NCBI GenBank assembly: GCA_017848055.1 | Contig: JAGALZ010000040.1 | Span: forward strand, 1 to 36,046 | Length of the DNA: 36,046 bases | Reading direction: 5' to 3' | DNA from: Oscillospiraceae bacterium | Lineage (GTDB): Bacteria > Bacillota > Clostridia > Oscillospirales > Ruminococcaceae | Part shown: piece after piece, positions 22,742 through 31,262 of the stretch | How positions within the stretch are numbered: position 1 is the first letter of the stretch | How the letters are laid out: every line of letters begins with the position of its first letter | The notes under the pieces: generated by a model | The model's input: the letters and a program-made list of their open reading frames with translations, nothing else | The model's database searches: none | What the model was told of the DNA's origin: nothing | Translations under genes and position numbers: made by a program

Positions 22742-23014
22742 ATGTTCGTAAAAGACGTAGTAGTACAGAATCAGGTTGGACTTCATGCTCGTCCAGCAAC
22801 TTTCTTCATCCAGAAGGCAAATGAATTCAAGTCTTCTATCTGGATTGAGAAGGAAGAGAGAAGAGTAAACGCTAAGAGCCTTCTTGGTATCCTTTCACTC
22901 GGAATCGTTGGCGGCACTTCTATCAGAATCATTGCTGACGGTATCGATGAGCAGGACGCTGTTGACGGTCTTGTTGACCTCGTTGAGAGCGGTTTCTCTG
23001 AGGACGCTAGATAA
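22742..23014 (+). CDS. ptsH: Phosphocarrier protein HPr
   Basis: A 90-residue HPr. The EI-phosphorylated histidine is His15 in GLHARPAT, and the regulatory serine is Ser46 in NAKSLLGILSLG, both at the classic positions. HPr passes phosphate to sugar PTS transporters. In Firmicutes, HPr phosphorylated on Ser46 is a corepressor for CcpA. It is transcribed alone, between its own promoter and a strong terminator; no enzyme I or PTS permease gene is nearby. Crh is a possible alternative name, but Crh lacks the active His15, which is present here. Confidence 0.95.
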   Translation: MFVKDVVVQNQVGLHARPATFFIQKANEFKSSIWIEKEERRVNAKSLLGILSLGIVGGTSIRIIADGIDEQDAVDGLVDLVESGFSEDAR

Positions 23015-23031
23015 TTTTTTACCGAACTTCG

Positions 23032-23071
23032 CAGGCAGAGCCTTTTTACGGGCTTTGCCTGTTTTGTTTTT
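23032..23071 (+). terminator. ptsH terminator
   Basis: An 11-bp stem with one G-U pair (CAGGCAGAGCC with GGCTTTGCCTG) is followed by TTTTGTTTTT. The rest of the 312-base gap to the next gene holds only its promoter. Confidence 0.92.
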
Positions 23072-23188
23072 ACAAAACTCAAAGCTGCAAATTGAAGCCC
23101 TGTCAGCTTAAAATATACAAAATAGATAAAAAAATCCTCGAATATTCGTGAACGTTAACAGTTTATTAACAAAGTTCTCGCAATGTTG

Positions 23189-23197
23189 TGCTATAAT
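23189..23197 (+). promoter_or_regulatory. Extended -10 promoter of the PucR/CdaR-type regulator
   Basis: TGCTATAAT is an extended -10 element with no good -35 at the proper distance. It leaves a leader of roughly 120 bases before the start codon. Confidence 0.5.
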
Positions 23198-23326
23198 TTT
23201 GATATATATACGGGATTTTTGTGACTTTTAGCAGAATAGTTACCTTCCCTAAACAAATTCTAACGCACACAGCGGCGGATTTTTCTCTGCCGAAGATTTT
23301 ATTAAATGCAGAAAGGTGAAAAAATC

Positions 23327-24412
23327 ATGTCAAACAGATTGTTTCAAAGTGTTGTACACCAGATGCGTGATACCATCGACGCAGAAATCGGAGTAATCGA
23401 CGAAAATGCGTCCATTATCGCTTGCTCAGACCTCTCGAAGAACGGCGCTACAAATGAGTACGTCACCCTTGACCTCAATGATTCGCACGATATCTTCGTT
23501 CGTGACGGCTATACATACAAGCCGTTCGGTGCTCACCTCAAGCCTGATTATGCCGTGTTCGTTCAGGGCACAGACGAGGTTGCAGCAAAGTATGCAAGCA
23601 TTCTCGCTATTACCCTTTCAAGCATCAAGCAGTACTATGATGAAAAGTACGACAGAAATAACTTTATAAAGAATGTTGTTCTCGATAACGTTCTCCCGGG
23701 CGATATCCACGTTAAGGCAAGAGAGCTTCACTTCAGCTCCGACATCTCAAGAGTTGTTCTCCTTATCAGAATCATCTCTACAAATGATGTTTCCGCTTAC
23801 GATGTTATCCAGAACCTCTTCCCTGACAAGAACAAGGACTTCGTTTTCAATATCACAGAGTCTGATATCGTGCTTGTTAAGGAAGTAAGAAATGACATTG
23901 AGTCCAAGGACCTCGAAAAGCTCGCTCGTTCCATTTCCGATACACTCTCAAGTGAGTTCTACACAAGAGTAAATGTCGGAATCGGTACTGTTGTTGAGGG
24001 CGTTAAGGAGCTGGCTCGTTCCTTCAAGGAAGCTCAGATTGCTCTTGAGGTTGGTAAGGTATTCGATACAGACAAGGTTATCGTTTCTTATGATAATCTC
24101 GGTATTGCAAGACTTATCTACCACCTCCCTACAACTCTTTGCGACACATTCCTGAGAGAAGTTTTCAAGAGAGGCTCTATTGAATCGCTCGACCACGAGA
24201 CTCTTTTCACGATTCAGCGCTTCTTCGAAAACAACCTTAACGTTTCCGAAACTTCAAGAAAGCTTTTCGTTCACAGAAATACACTCGTTTACAGACTCGA
24301 GAAAATCAAGAAGCTTACCGGTCTTGACCTGAGAGAATTTGACCACGCTATCATCTTCAAGATTGCGCTTATGGTTAAGAAGTACCTCGCTTCAAATCCC
24401 GTTAAGTTCTAA
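23327..24412 (+). CDS. PucR/CdaR-family transcriptional regulator
   Basis: A 361-residue protein: an N-terminal sensory region (about 1-120, MSNRLFQSVVHQMRDTIDAEIGVID), a CdaR GGDEF-like domain (about 130-265, with VLLIRII, NITESDIVLVKE and VNVGIGTVVEGVKELARSFKEAQIAL) and a PucR-type C-terminal helix-turn-helix (about 300-355, FFENNLNVSETSRKLFVHRNTLVYRLEKIKKLTGLDLREF). Such regulators usually sense small metabolites. The ligand is unknown. The gene is single, between ptsH and ftsEX, with its own terminator. The start is the ATG after AAAGGTGAAAAAATC; an upstream ATG at 23306 has no ribosome binding site. Confidence 0.88.
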   Translation: MSNRLFQSVVHQMRDTIDAEIGVIDENASIIACSDLSKNGATNEYVTLDLNDSHDIFVRDGYTYKPFGAHLKPDYAVFVQGTDEVAAKYASILAITLSSIKQYYDEKYDRNNFIKNVVLDNVLPGDIHVKARELHFSSDISRVVLLIRIISTNDVSAYDVIQNLFPDKNKDFVFNITESDIVLVKEVRNDIESKDLEKLARSISDTLSSEFYTRVNVGIGTVVEGVKELARSFKEAQIALEVGKVFDTDKVIVSYDNLGIARLIYHLPTTLCDTFLREVFKRGSIESLDHETLFTIQRFFENNLNVSETSRKLFVHRNTLVYRLEKIKKLTGLDLREFDHAIIFKIALMVKKYLASNPVKF

Positions 24413-24446
24413 TTAAACGGACCAGACAAGAGATAGATAAAAAGTC

Positions 24447-24484
24447 TTTTCCGCTGACTGTCACACGGCCAGCGGAAAAATTTT
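24447..24484 (+). terminator. Terminator after the PucR/CdaR-type regulator
   Basis: A TTTTCCGCTG...CAGCGGAAAA stem of 10 bp is followed by ATTTTC. The A/T-flanked arms could make it work in both directions. Confidence 0.75.
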
Positions 24485-24509
24485 CGCAAAACAAAAGGCG
24501 GTGGCAGCA

Positions 24510-25196
24510 TTGGTAGAATTCAAGGACGTATCCGTCACTTATTCAAGTGGCGTTGACGCTCTTAATAAAATAAACTTAAAAATCAACGACGGCGACTTCG
24601 CTTTCGTTGTCGGCTCAAACGGTGCCGGTAAATCTACACTTATAAAGCTTATACTCAAGGAAATCGACGCAACAGAGGGTACTGTTATTGCTAACGGCTA
24701 CAACCTCAAAAAAATCCGCAGAAGCAAAATTTCAAAGCTTCGCAGAACTATCGGCGTTGTTTTCCAGGACTTCAGACTTATTCCGACAATGACGGTATAC
24801 GAAAATATCGCATTCGTTTTAAGAGTTATTGATGCTCCGAAAAAGTACATAAAGACAAGGGTTCCTTACGTTCTGGAGCTTGTCGGTCTTTCAGACAAGA
24901 TGAAGGCTTATCCTGAACAGCTTTCAGGCGGTGAACAGCAGAGAGTTGCGCTCGCAAGAGCTCTCGTAAACGACCCTAAGCTTATCATTGCCGACGAGCC
25001 TACGGGTAACATCGACCCTGAGCTTTCTTACGATATCGTTGAACTTTTAAAATGTATCAACGAATGCGGTACTACCATTCTTATGGTCACTCACGAACAC
25101 AACCTTGTCCGCTACTTCGGTGGACGTGTAATCAATCTCGACGGCGGTAAAATCGTCTTCGACGAGGAAGTGGGAGGCAACAATGAGAATAAGTAG
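24510..25196 (+). CDS. ftsE: Cell division ATP-binding protein FtsE
   Basis: About 228 residues with Walker [11 protein letters not shown]-loop [10 protein letters not shown], signature LSGGEQQR, Walker [11 protein letters not shown] and the switch histidine in MVTHEHNLV. FtsE drives FtsX, which controls peptidoglycan hydrolases at division or in elongation. I prefer the TTG start at 24510 (GGCGGTGG just upstream). A GTG at 24501 would add three residues but lies only two bases after its possible ribosome binding site. It overlaps ftsX by 14 bases. Confidence 0.95.
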   Translation: MVEFKDVSVTYSSGVDALNKINLKINDGDFAFVVGSNGAGKSTLIKLILKEIDATEGTVIANGYNLKKIRRSKISKLRRTIGVVFQDFRLIPTMTVYENIAFVLRVIDAPKKYIKTRVPYVLELVGLSDKMKAYPEQLSGGEQQRVALARALVNDPKLIIADEPTGNIDPELSYDIVELLKCINECGTTILMVTHEHNLVRYFGGRVINLDGGKIVFDEEVGGNNENK

Positions 25197-26091
25197 TATA
25201 GGTTATCTTGTAAAACAGGGTACTACAAGTGTATGGAAGAACAGAATGATGTCGTTTGCTTCCTTCTGTATCCTGCTTGTTTCGCTTATGCTGGTAGGCT
25301 TCTCGGTGCTTGTCGGTATAAACATTTCCTCGATTGTTTCGGGAATTGAGGACAAGAATGAAATTGTAGTTATTCTTCACGATGATATCTCCCAGGAGCA
25401 GACAGACAATCTGTTTGTTCAGATTAAGGAGCTTTCCAATGTTTCAAACGTAGAGTTTTACTCAAAGGAAGAGGCTTGGAAGAGCATTGTTGAGGATATG
25501 ACAGAAGAGGAAAAAAGCTTCATGCAGTACGCTGAAAACGACAATCCTCTTCCTGACACATACCGTGTAAAGGTTTCTGACCTGGAGCTTATGGATATCA
25601 CCACAAGCCAGCTCAAGACCTTCGGCGGTGTCGAAAGTGTTCAGTCACCTACTGAGTTTGCGAGCGCACTTGTAAGCATCAGAAATATCGTGGCACTTGT
25701 TTCCTCGACAGTTGTGTTTGCGCTTGTTGTTGTTTGTCTTGTTATTATCTCAAACACCACAAGAGCCAGCGTTCACGCAAGACGCAAGGAAATCAACATC
25801 ATGAAATATGTTGGTGCGACAAATACCTTTATCAGAGTCCCTTTCTTTATTGAAGGTATGCTTATCGGTATTATTTCTGCGGTTGGCGCACTTATTCTGA
25901 CAAGATTTGCGTACAACGAGCTTTACACGGTTCTCAACGACCAGCTCAAGCTTATGAACATCATCGGCACAAAGTCACTCTACGCATTTGACAGCATTGC
26001 ACTTCCTGTTACTGTATGCTATTTAGCAGCGGGAACACTCATTGGTGCACTCGGAACAACAATAAGCACCGGCAAATACCTCAAGGTTTAA
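25183..26091 (+). CDS. ftsX: Cell division protein FtsX
   Basis: A 302-residue permease-like protein: four transmembrane helices (about 22-45, 168-192, 223-243 and 265-290), a large external domain between the first two (about 50-160, with EIVVILHDDISQEQ and VEFYSKEEAW), and the conserved HARRKEINIMKYVGATNTFIRVPFFIEG cytoplasmic segment that touches FtsE. The external domain would bind and activate a cell-wall hydrolase. In many Firmicutes ftsEX is followed by an M23 peptidase and a CtpA-type protease gene. Neither is here: the operon ends at a strong terminator. Confidence 0.95.
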   Translation: MRISSIGYLVKQGTTSVWKNRMMSFASFCILLVSLMLVGFSVLVGINISSIVSGIEDKNEIVVILHDDISQEQTDNLFVQIKELSNVSNVEFYSKEEAWKSIVEDMTEEEKSFMQYAENDNPLPDTYRVKVSDLELMDITTSQLKTFGGVESVQSPTEFASALVSIRNIVALVSSTVVFALVVVCLVIISNTTRASVHARRKEINIMKYVGATNTFIRVPFFIEGMLIGIISAVGALILTRFAYNELYTVLNDQLKLMNIIGTKSLYAFDSIALPVTVCYLAAGTLIGALGTTISTGKYLKV

Positions 26092-26098
26092 TTTTTCA

Positions 26099-26133
26099 GC
26101 GGCAGGTCTTATCAAGGACTTGCCGCTTTTAAT
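26099..26133 (+). terminator. ftsEX terminator
   Basis: A stem of 10 bp with one G-U pair (GCGGCAGGTC with GACTTGCCGC) is followed by TTTTAATTT, 8 bases after the ftsX stop. Confidence 0.9.
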
Positions 26134-26144
26134 TTGCTTAAAAC

Positions 26145-26158
26145 TTGTAACGTTTCAA
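26145..26158. promoter_or_regulatory. LacI-type palindrome, candidate operator
   Basis: TTGTAACGTTTCAA is a 14-base near-palindrome (12 of 14 positions symmetrical) with a central CG, the usual form of LacI/GalR-family operators. It lies about 85 bases upstream of the yicI -35. Confidence 0.4.
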
Positions 26159-26178
26159 AAAATCATAGATTTTAACCT

Positions 26179-26192
26179 TGTAAACGTATTCT
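26179..26192 (+). promoter_or_regulatory. Candidate cre (catabolite-responsive) site
   Basis: TGTAAACGTATTCT fits the cre consensus TGNAANCGNWNNCW at every position. It lies 48 bases before the yicI -35, which suits carbon control by CcpA with HPr-Ser-P; ptsH is encoded 3.4 kb away. The site was found by eye only. Confidence 0.5.
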
Positions 26193-26240
26193 GCAGGGAG
26201 ATTTGTTTCGTTTATTCACATAAAAATATTTAAATTGCTA

Positions 26241-26269
26241 TTGCAATACGGAAGAAAACATAGTAGAAT
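26241..26269 (+). promoter_or_regulatory. yicI promoter
   Basis: TTGCAA is followed after 17 bases by TAGAAT. The -35 lies in AAATTGCTATTGCAAT (26232-26247), identical to the 16 bases at the spo0A promoter. Confidence 0.65.
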
Positions 26270-26329
26270 AAAATTATAGACAAAGCACGGCTTTGTCATC
26301 AGAACGAATTTTTTCAGGAGGACACTTTT

Positions 26330-28672
26330 ATGAAGTATTCCGACGGCTTCTGGCTTAACCAGCCCGGCTACAACGTAAGCTATGCCACCCAGATGTACGA
26401 GGTGACTGCAAGCGAAAATGCTCTTCACGTTTATGCAACTGCACAGTGGATTCAGAACAGAGGTATGACCCTCGGCGGCCCTGTGCTCGAAATTACATTC
26501 ACATCAACGCTTCCTGACACCATAAAGGTAAGCATCGACCACTTCAGAGGCACAATCAAGCGTGGCCCTGACTTTGAGCTTTACGAGGACAAGGATTTCA
26601 AGCCTGTTATTAACAAGCTAGAAAACGGCGGCTACGAGCTTATCTCTAACAAGACAAAGGTAGTTATCGGCGGTCAGGGCGGCGGCTGGAGCGTTGAGTA
26701 CTACTACGAGGACAAGCTTCTCACAAAGAGCGGCTGGAGAACCACTTCCCTCATTGAGGAAGAACAGTGGGTTACTGACAGAAAAATGGCTGCTGACGCA
26801 GGTCAGCGCTTCTACGCTCACAGCGAAACAAGCGACAATGCTACAATCAGAGAAATGCTCGGCATTTCAGTCGGCGAAAAGATTTACGGCTTCGGCGAAA
26901 AGTTCTCAAACTTTGTAAAGAACGGTCAGACTGTTGAGGTTTGGAACAACGACGGAGGCACCTGCTCAGAGCAGACCTACAAGTCGATTCCTTTCTATGT
27001 TACAACAAACAACTACGGTGTATTCGTAAACAACCCCGGCAAGGTTACCTTCGAGGTTGCAAGCGAAACTGTTTCAAAGGTTTCCTTTGCTGTTGAAGGT
27101 CAGCACATGGAATACTTCCTTATCGGCGGTGGCTCGATTGCTGACGTTATCAAGGTTTACACAAACCTTACAGGTAAGCCTGCTCTCCCACCTGCTTACA
27201 GCTTCGGTCTGTGGCTTACTACTTCATTTACAACAAACTACGACGAGGAAACTGTTACATCCTTCATCGACAAGATGGCAGAGTATGACATTCCTCTTCA
27301 GGTATTCCACTTCGACTGCTTCTGGATGAGAGATTTTGAGTGGTGCAACTTCACCTGGGACGAGAGAATGTTCCCTGACCCTAAGGCTATGCTTACAAGA
27401 CTCAAGGCTAAGGGCATTCAGATTTGTGCGTGGATAAATCCATACATCAGCCAGAAATCCTACCTCTTTGACGAGGGTATGGCAAACGGCTATTTCATCA
27501 AGAACCCTGACGGCTCTGTATTCCAGTGCGATATGTGGCAGCCGGGACTTGCTATCGTTGACTTTACAAACCCTGACGCAAGTGAATGGTATGCTTCAAA
27601 GCTCCGTGCTCTTTGCGAGATGGGTGTTGATTGCTTCAAGACTGACTTCGGCGAGAGAATCCCGACAAGAGTTACATACTTTGACGGCTCCGACCCAATC
27701 AGAATGCACAACTACTACACACACCTTTACAACCAGTGCGTATTCAATGTTCTCAAGGAATACTACGGCGAAAACAAGGCTTGTCTGTTTGCACGTTCTG
27801 CAACAGTCGGCGGTCAGCAGTTCCCTGTTCACTGGGGCGGTGACTGCTTCTCCAACTACGAGAGTATGTGGGAAACACTTCGTGGCGGACTTTCACTTTG
27901 TATGTCCGGCTTCGGCTTCTTCTCACACGACATCAGCGGATTTGAGGCAACAGGTACTCCTGACCTTTACAAGAGATGGACTGCATTCGGTCTTCTCTCA
28001 ACTCACTCAAGATATCACGGCAACTCATCATACAGAGTGCCATGGAACTTCGACGAAGAGGCTTGCAAGGTTTCCAGCCACTTCACAAAGCTTAAGGGCA
28101 AGCTGATGCCTTACCTTTTCTCGAATGCTGTTTACACTCACGAAACCGGCGTTCCCATGATGAGGTCAATGGTTGTAGACTTCGGCTACGACAAGGGCAC
28201 TCACTCGGTTGATACTCAGTACATGCTCGGTGACTCCCTGCTTGTTGCTCCTGTATTCAACGAGGAAGGCATTGCTGACTTCTACCTGCCTGTCGGCGGA
28301 GAATGGACTGACATTCAGACAGGCGAAAAGCTTATGGGCGGTTCCTGGTACCAGAAGAAGTACGACTACTTCGGACTTCCTCTTTACGCAAAGCCGGGCA
28401 GCATCATTCCGATGGGCGACTTTGTAAGAGATGTTGAGTACGATTACCTCACAAACGCTACCTTCCGTATTTTCGGTCTTGAGGACGGCAAGAACGCTTC
28501 GAGAAAGATTTACGACAAGGAAGCAAACGAGATTTTCGAAATCACTGCTGTAAGAAACGGCGATGAAATCGCACTCTCCTTCACAAAGACAGACAGCGCA
28601 TTCAAGGCTCAGGTTGACGACAAGGTATTCGACATTCCTGCAGGCTGCGACAGCTACAAAATCAAGCTTTAA
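26330..28672 (+). CDS. yicI: GH31 alpha-xylosidase (YicI-like)
   Basis: A 780-residue cytoplasmic glycoside hydrolase with no signal peptide. The N-terminal beta domain runs to about 260. The (beta/alpha)8 barrel follows, with HFDCFWMRDFEWCNFTWD, the nucleophile D439 in KTDFGERIPT, and the acid/base D505 in WGGDC. The closing beta domains include YMLGDSLLVAPVFNEEG. The KTDFGE nucleophile context and the length (E. coli YicI has 772 residues) indicate alpha-xylosidase, which removes alpha-1,6-linked xylose from xyloglucan oligosaccharides. Alpha-glucosidase activity is the alternative. It is transcribed alone and probably under carbon control; no transporter or other xyloglucan gene is adjacent. 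The ribosome binding site is AGGAGG. Confidence 0.93.
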   Translation: MKYSDGFWLNQPGYNVSYATQMYEVTASENALHVYATAQWIQNRGMTLGGPVLEITFTSTLPDTIKVSIDHFRGTIKRGPDFELYEDKDFKPVINKLENGGYELISNKTKVVIGGQGGGWSVEYYYEDKLLTKSGWRTTSLIEEEQWVTDRKMAADAGQRFYAHSETSDNATIREMLGISVGEKIYGFGEKFSNFVKNGQTVEVWNNDGGTCSEQTYKSIPFYVTTNNYGVFVNNPGKVTFEVASETVSKVSFAVEGQHMEYFLIGGGSIADVIKVYTNLTGKPALPPAYSFGLWLTTSFTTNYDEETVTSFIDKMAEYDIPLQVFHFDCFWMRDFEWCNFTWDERMFPDPKAMLTRLKAKGIQICAWINPYISQKSYLFDEGMANGYFIKNPDGSVFQCDMWQPGLAIVDFTNPDASEWYASKLRALCEMGVDCFKTDFGERIPTRVTYFDGSDPIRMHNYYTHLYNQCVFNVLKEYYGENKACLFARSATVGGQQFPVHWGGDCFSNYESMWETLRGGLSLCMSGFGFFSHDISGFEATGTPDLYKRWTAFGLLSTHSRYHGNSSYRVPWNFDEEACKVSSHFTKLKGKLMPYLFSNAVYTHETGVPMMRSMVVDFGYDKGTHSVDTQYMLGDSLLVAPVFNEEGIADFYLPVGGEWTDIQTGEKLMGGSWYQKKYDYFGLPLYAKPGSIIPMGDFVRDVEYDYLTNATFRIFGLEDGKNASRKIYDKEANEIFEITAVRNGDEIALSFTKTDSAFKAQVDDKVFDIPAGCDSYKIKL

Positions 28673-28697
28673 TCATTGAAAGCTTCCCAATAAAAAC

Positions 28698-28740
28698 AGA
28701 GCTTTTACAGAAATAACATCTGTAAAAGCTCTTTTTTGTT
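28698..28740. terminator. Bidirectional terminator between convergent genes
   Basis: A perfect 14-bp stem (AGAGCTTTTACAGA with TCTGTAAAAGCTCT, 7-base loop) has a T-run on the plus side and TTTTT after one base on the minus side. It serves yicI and the zinc-ribbon gene. Confidence 0.92.
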
Positions 28741-28744
28741 CTGT

Positions 28745-29455
28745 TTACTTTGCAAGCTCATCTGAGGTATAGTAGTCCTCGATATTTACTATATACCAGC
28801 TAAAGCCGATTCTTGCAACATACACGTCATAATAGTAGGTTTCTGTTGTTTCGCTGCCCTTGAACACAACCTCAGTATTCACGATATATGCGTCCTTGAA
28901 GTTGACCTTTTCGCCGAAGTTCTGCTGATAGCTCTTTTCGGCATCCTCAATCTCCGAGCCGCCCAGCTGTGTCTGTTCGCCGCAGTTTACCTCTACAGTA
29001 AAGCTGCTTCCCAAAAGCATATAATAATCAGAATAGCTCTGCTTTACGAAATCCTCCTTGGACATTGAAAATGTCTTCAAGTACTCGTCATAAGTTTCGG
29101 CTATTGCGTCAGGCATTGTTGAAACATACTTGTCATAGTCATTTTCTGCTATTGCTTCAAAGTACGCCTTTATTGGTTCTGTTTTGTCACCACCGCCGAT
29201 TATGCCTGCTTTATTGAGTCCGAAGAGAATAAGCACGATTACCAGAAGTGCGACTATTACAAGGACTGCGATAGATGCAGGCGATGCCTTCTTCTTACCA
29301 CCCTTTTTAGAACGCTTAAGCTTTTCTTCTTTTATCTGTCTGTTGGACTTATATTTATCAAACGCCTTTGCTCTTTCCTGCGGTTTTCCGTAGCCGCATT
29401 TCTCGCAGAAGCTCCCCTTCATTTCTTCGCCGCAACTTTTGCAGTATTTTGCCAT
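28745..29455 (-). CDS. Zinc-ribbon membrane-anchored protein
   Basis: A 236-residue protein: an N-terminal zinc ribbon (CKSCGEEMKGSFCEKCG, residues 5-20), a Lys/Arg-rich stretch (about 25-58), one transmembrane helix (about 62-84) and an external domain (about 95-236). In the external domain, KAYFEAIAENDYDKYVSTMP looks like the start of an NTF2/DUF4878-like fold. Proteins of this layout are common in Clostridia and poorly understood. It has a strong GGAGGATT ribosome binding site and its own promoter. It is divergent from the ABC-transporter operon. No function is assigned. Confidence 0.85.
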   Translation of the reverse strand: MAKYCKSCGEEMKGSFCEKCGYGKPQERAKAFDKYKSNRQIKEEKLKRSKKGGKKKASPASIAVLVIVALLVIVLILFGLNKAGIIGGGDKTEPIKAYFEAIAENDYDKYVSTMPDAIAETYDEYLKTFSMSKEDFVKQSYSDYYMLLGSSFTVEVNCGEQTQLGGSEIEDAEKSYQQNFGEKVNFKDAYIVNTEVVFKGSETTETYYYDVYVARIGFSWYIVNIEDYYTSDELAK

Positions 29456-29493
29456 ATAAGAATCCTCCGATTCGTCTGTTAGTGTGTAGACTT

Positions 29494-29522
29494 ATTTTAG
29501 CTTATTTAGGCTGACTTGTCAA
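29494..29522 (-). promoter_or_regulatory. Promoter of the zinc-ribbon gene
   Basis: On the minus strand, a perfect TTGACA is followed after 17 bases by TAAAAT. Confidence 0.75.
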
Positions 29523-29568
29523 GGAAATATTAAAATATGAGCTTTTAAAGTATTCCATTGTTAATAAC

Positions 29569-29597
29569 TTGACAATATATGCTATCTATAGTATAAT
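29569..29597 (+). promoter_or_regulatory. Promoter of the ABC-transporter operon
   Basis: TTGACA-17-TATAAT matches the housekeeping consensus fully, 36 bases before the first gene. It is the strongest-looking promoter in the window. Confidence 0.88.
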
Positions 29598-29632
29598 GTT
29601 AAATGTTATATTTATTGAGAGGGGGCAGCTAA

Positions 29633-30265
29633 ATGCTCAAAAAACTAAAGCGTATGAACCGTGGTGTTCTGCTCGCAGTTATTGTCCTTGCGATATTTGC
29701 TGTATATGTAAATATTGCAGACGACAAGTTCAAGGAAGAAGAAGCTGAAAAGGTTAAGGATACTGTTATCGGCTTCTGCAACGAGCTTGCTGAGGCAAAC
29801 AGCATTATGACCAAGCTTGACGGAACAAATGACGAGGAAATCGTGCAGGAGCTTCAGGACGCTTTGACCAAGGTAATCAACGATAATATGATTCAGTCGG
29901 ACTATATCGACAATCAGAATATCTACAGCCTGACTGCATTCTATGAAACAAAAGACAGCTTTCTGGAGTATCCGCAGTATTTCGACGATATCAACAGCAA
30001 TAATGCTCTGACAGAAATAACACCGACTGTCAAGGTTACATCTGTAAAGCAGAATGGCTCAATCGGTGCTACCTGCGTCGCTGATATTGTATACGTTGTA
30101 AAGGGAAAAGGTCAGTTCGGAGTGCTCTTCCCTGTATACTATCATCACTTCTCGGATATTCCTACAGAGATGACCTGCAAAATGTCGGATGTAGAATTCC
30201 AGCTTGTCAAGGAAGACGGACAGTGGAAGATATGCGGAATAAACGGCTATCTCTGGTTTGTATAG
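29633..30265 (+). CDS. Membrane-anchored extracytoplasmic protein, first gene of the ABC operon
   Basis: A 210-residue protein with a basic start, one transmembrane helix (about 11-28) and an external, acidic domain. A helical part lies near 35-90 and a beta-rich part near 110-210 (VKVTSVKQNGSIGATCVADIVYVVKG, VEFQLVKEDGQWKICGINGYLW). The last part resembles the NTF2/DUF4878-like ending of small secreted proteins. There is no lipobox. I do not recognise the family. It is 16 bases from the ABC ATPase gene and shares its promoter, so it probably works with that transporter as an accessory or sensing subunit. The ribosome binding site is GAGAGGGGG. Confidence 0.78.
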   Translation: MLKKLKRMNRGVLLAVIVLAIFAVYVNIADDKFKEEEAEKVKDTVIGFCNELAEANSIMTKLDGTNDEEIVQELQDALTKVINDNMIQSDYIDNQNIYSLTAFYETKDSFLEYPQYFDDINSNNALTEITPTVKVTSVKQNGSIGATCVADIVYVVKGKGQFGVLFPVYYHHFSDIPTEMTCKMSDVEFQLVKEDGQWKICGINGYLWFV

Positions 30266-30281
30266 AAAGGAGAATATGCAA

Positions 30282-31262
30282 ATGACTGAAAACACAAATC
30301 AGGCCGCAGTTCTCCCACAGATTGCGGTCAGCATTAAAAGCTTAAACAAGACTATAGGCAAAAGACACATTCTTCACGATATTACATTCGATGCATACTG
30401 CGGAGAGGTTTTCGGTTTTCTCGGCCCTAACGGTGCAGGTAAGACTACAACAATCAAGATGATTGTCGGACTTCTCTCTATCGATGACGGTGAGATTTCG
30501 GTATGCGGAAACGACGTTGCAAAGAGCTTTGAAAAGGCTATGGACAACGTTGGCGGTATCGTTGAAAATCCTGAGATGTACAAGCAGCTCACAGGTCTTC
30601 AGAACCTTCGTCAGTACGCAAGAATGAGAACAGGCGTTACTGAGGAAAGAATCAAAGAGGTTGTAGAGCTTGTAGGTCTCAGCAATAGAATCAATGAAAA
30701 AATCACAAAGTACTCTCTTGGTATGCGTCAGCGACTCGGTGTTGCTCAGGCTATCCTTCACCACCCGAAGGTACTTATCCTTGACGAGCCTACAAACGGT
30801 CTTGACCCTGCGGGCATCAAGGAGCTTCGTGACATTCTCAAGAAGCTTGCTCACGAAGAGGGTGTATGCGTTATCGTATCCTCTCACCTTATGAGCGAAA
30901 TGGAGCTTATGTGTGACAGAGTAGGTGTTATTGCAAACGGCTCGATGTTGGGTGTTTACTCAATCGAAGAGCTGCTCCACGCTTCAAGCGGTACTTCGGC
31001 TGAATACTTGCTTGAAACAAGCGACATTGCAAAAACGGCTGAGCTTCTTTCAGATTACAAGACATCTGTTACTGTCGGCGAGGGTGTTACTGTTATTCTT
31101 GACAACACAACCGCAAGAGAGGAAATCGCTAAAATCAACGCTCTCATTATAACAAGCGGTCTTTCTCTTTACGCTTGCCAGCGCAAGGAAGAAAAGAAGT
31201 CACTTGAAGATGTATTCATCGAAATGACACACCAAGAGGAAGGAGGCGGTCAGATTGGGTAA
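30282..31262 (+). CDS. ABC transporter ATP-binding protein (bacitracin/lantibiotic-export type)
   Basis: A 326-residue ATPase: Walker A GPNGAGKTT, Q-loop region GGIVENPEMYKQLTG, signature YSLGMRQRLGVAQ, Walker B VLILDEPTNGLDP and switch histidine SSHLMSEM, plus a C-terminal extension (about 230-326). The signature and EMYKQLTG region resemble the BcrA/LanF-type group of ABC-2 ATPases. It powers the permease encoded next, whose TTG start overlaps its stop by eight bases. I take the ATG at 30282, eight bases after AAAGGAG; ATG at 30276 is also in frame but too close. The substrate is unknown. Confidence 0.9.
   Translation: MTENTNQAAVLPQIAVSIKSLNKTIGKRHILHDITFDAYCGEVFGFLGPNGAGKTTTIKMIVGLLSIDDGEISVCGNDVAKSFEKAMDNVGGIVENPEMYKQLTGLQNLRQYARMRTGVTEERIKEVVELVGLSNRINEKITKYSLGMRQRLGVAQAILHHPKVLILDEPTNGLDPAGIKELRDILKKLAHEEGVCVIVSSHLMSEMELMCDRVGVIANGSMLGVYSIEELLHASSGTSAEYLLETSDIAKTAELLSDYKTSVTVGEGVTVILDNTTAREEIAKINALIITSGLSLYACQRKEEKKSLEDVFIEMTHQEEGGGQIG

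Noticed and set aside
27468..28106. A 212-codon open frame in another frame of yicI
   Set aside because: It lies wholly inside the clear GH31 gene and its Ser/Thr/Arg-rich composition is typical of a shadow frame.
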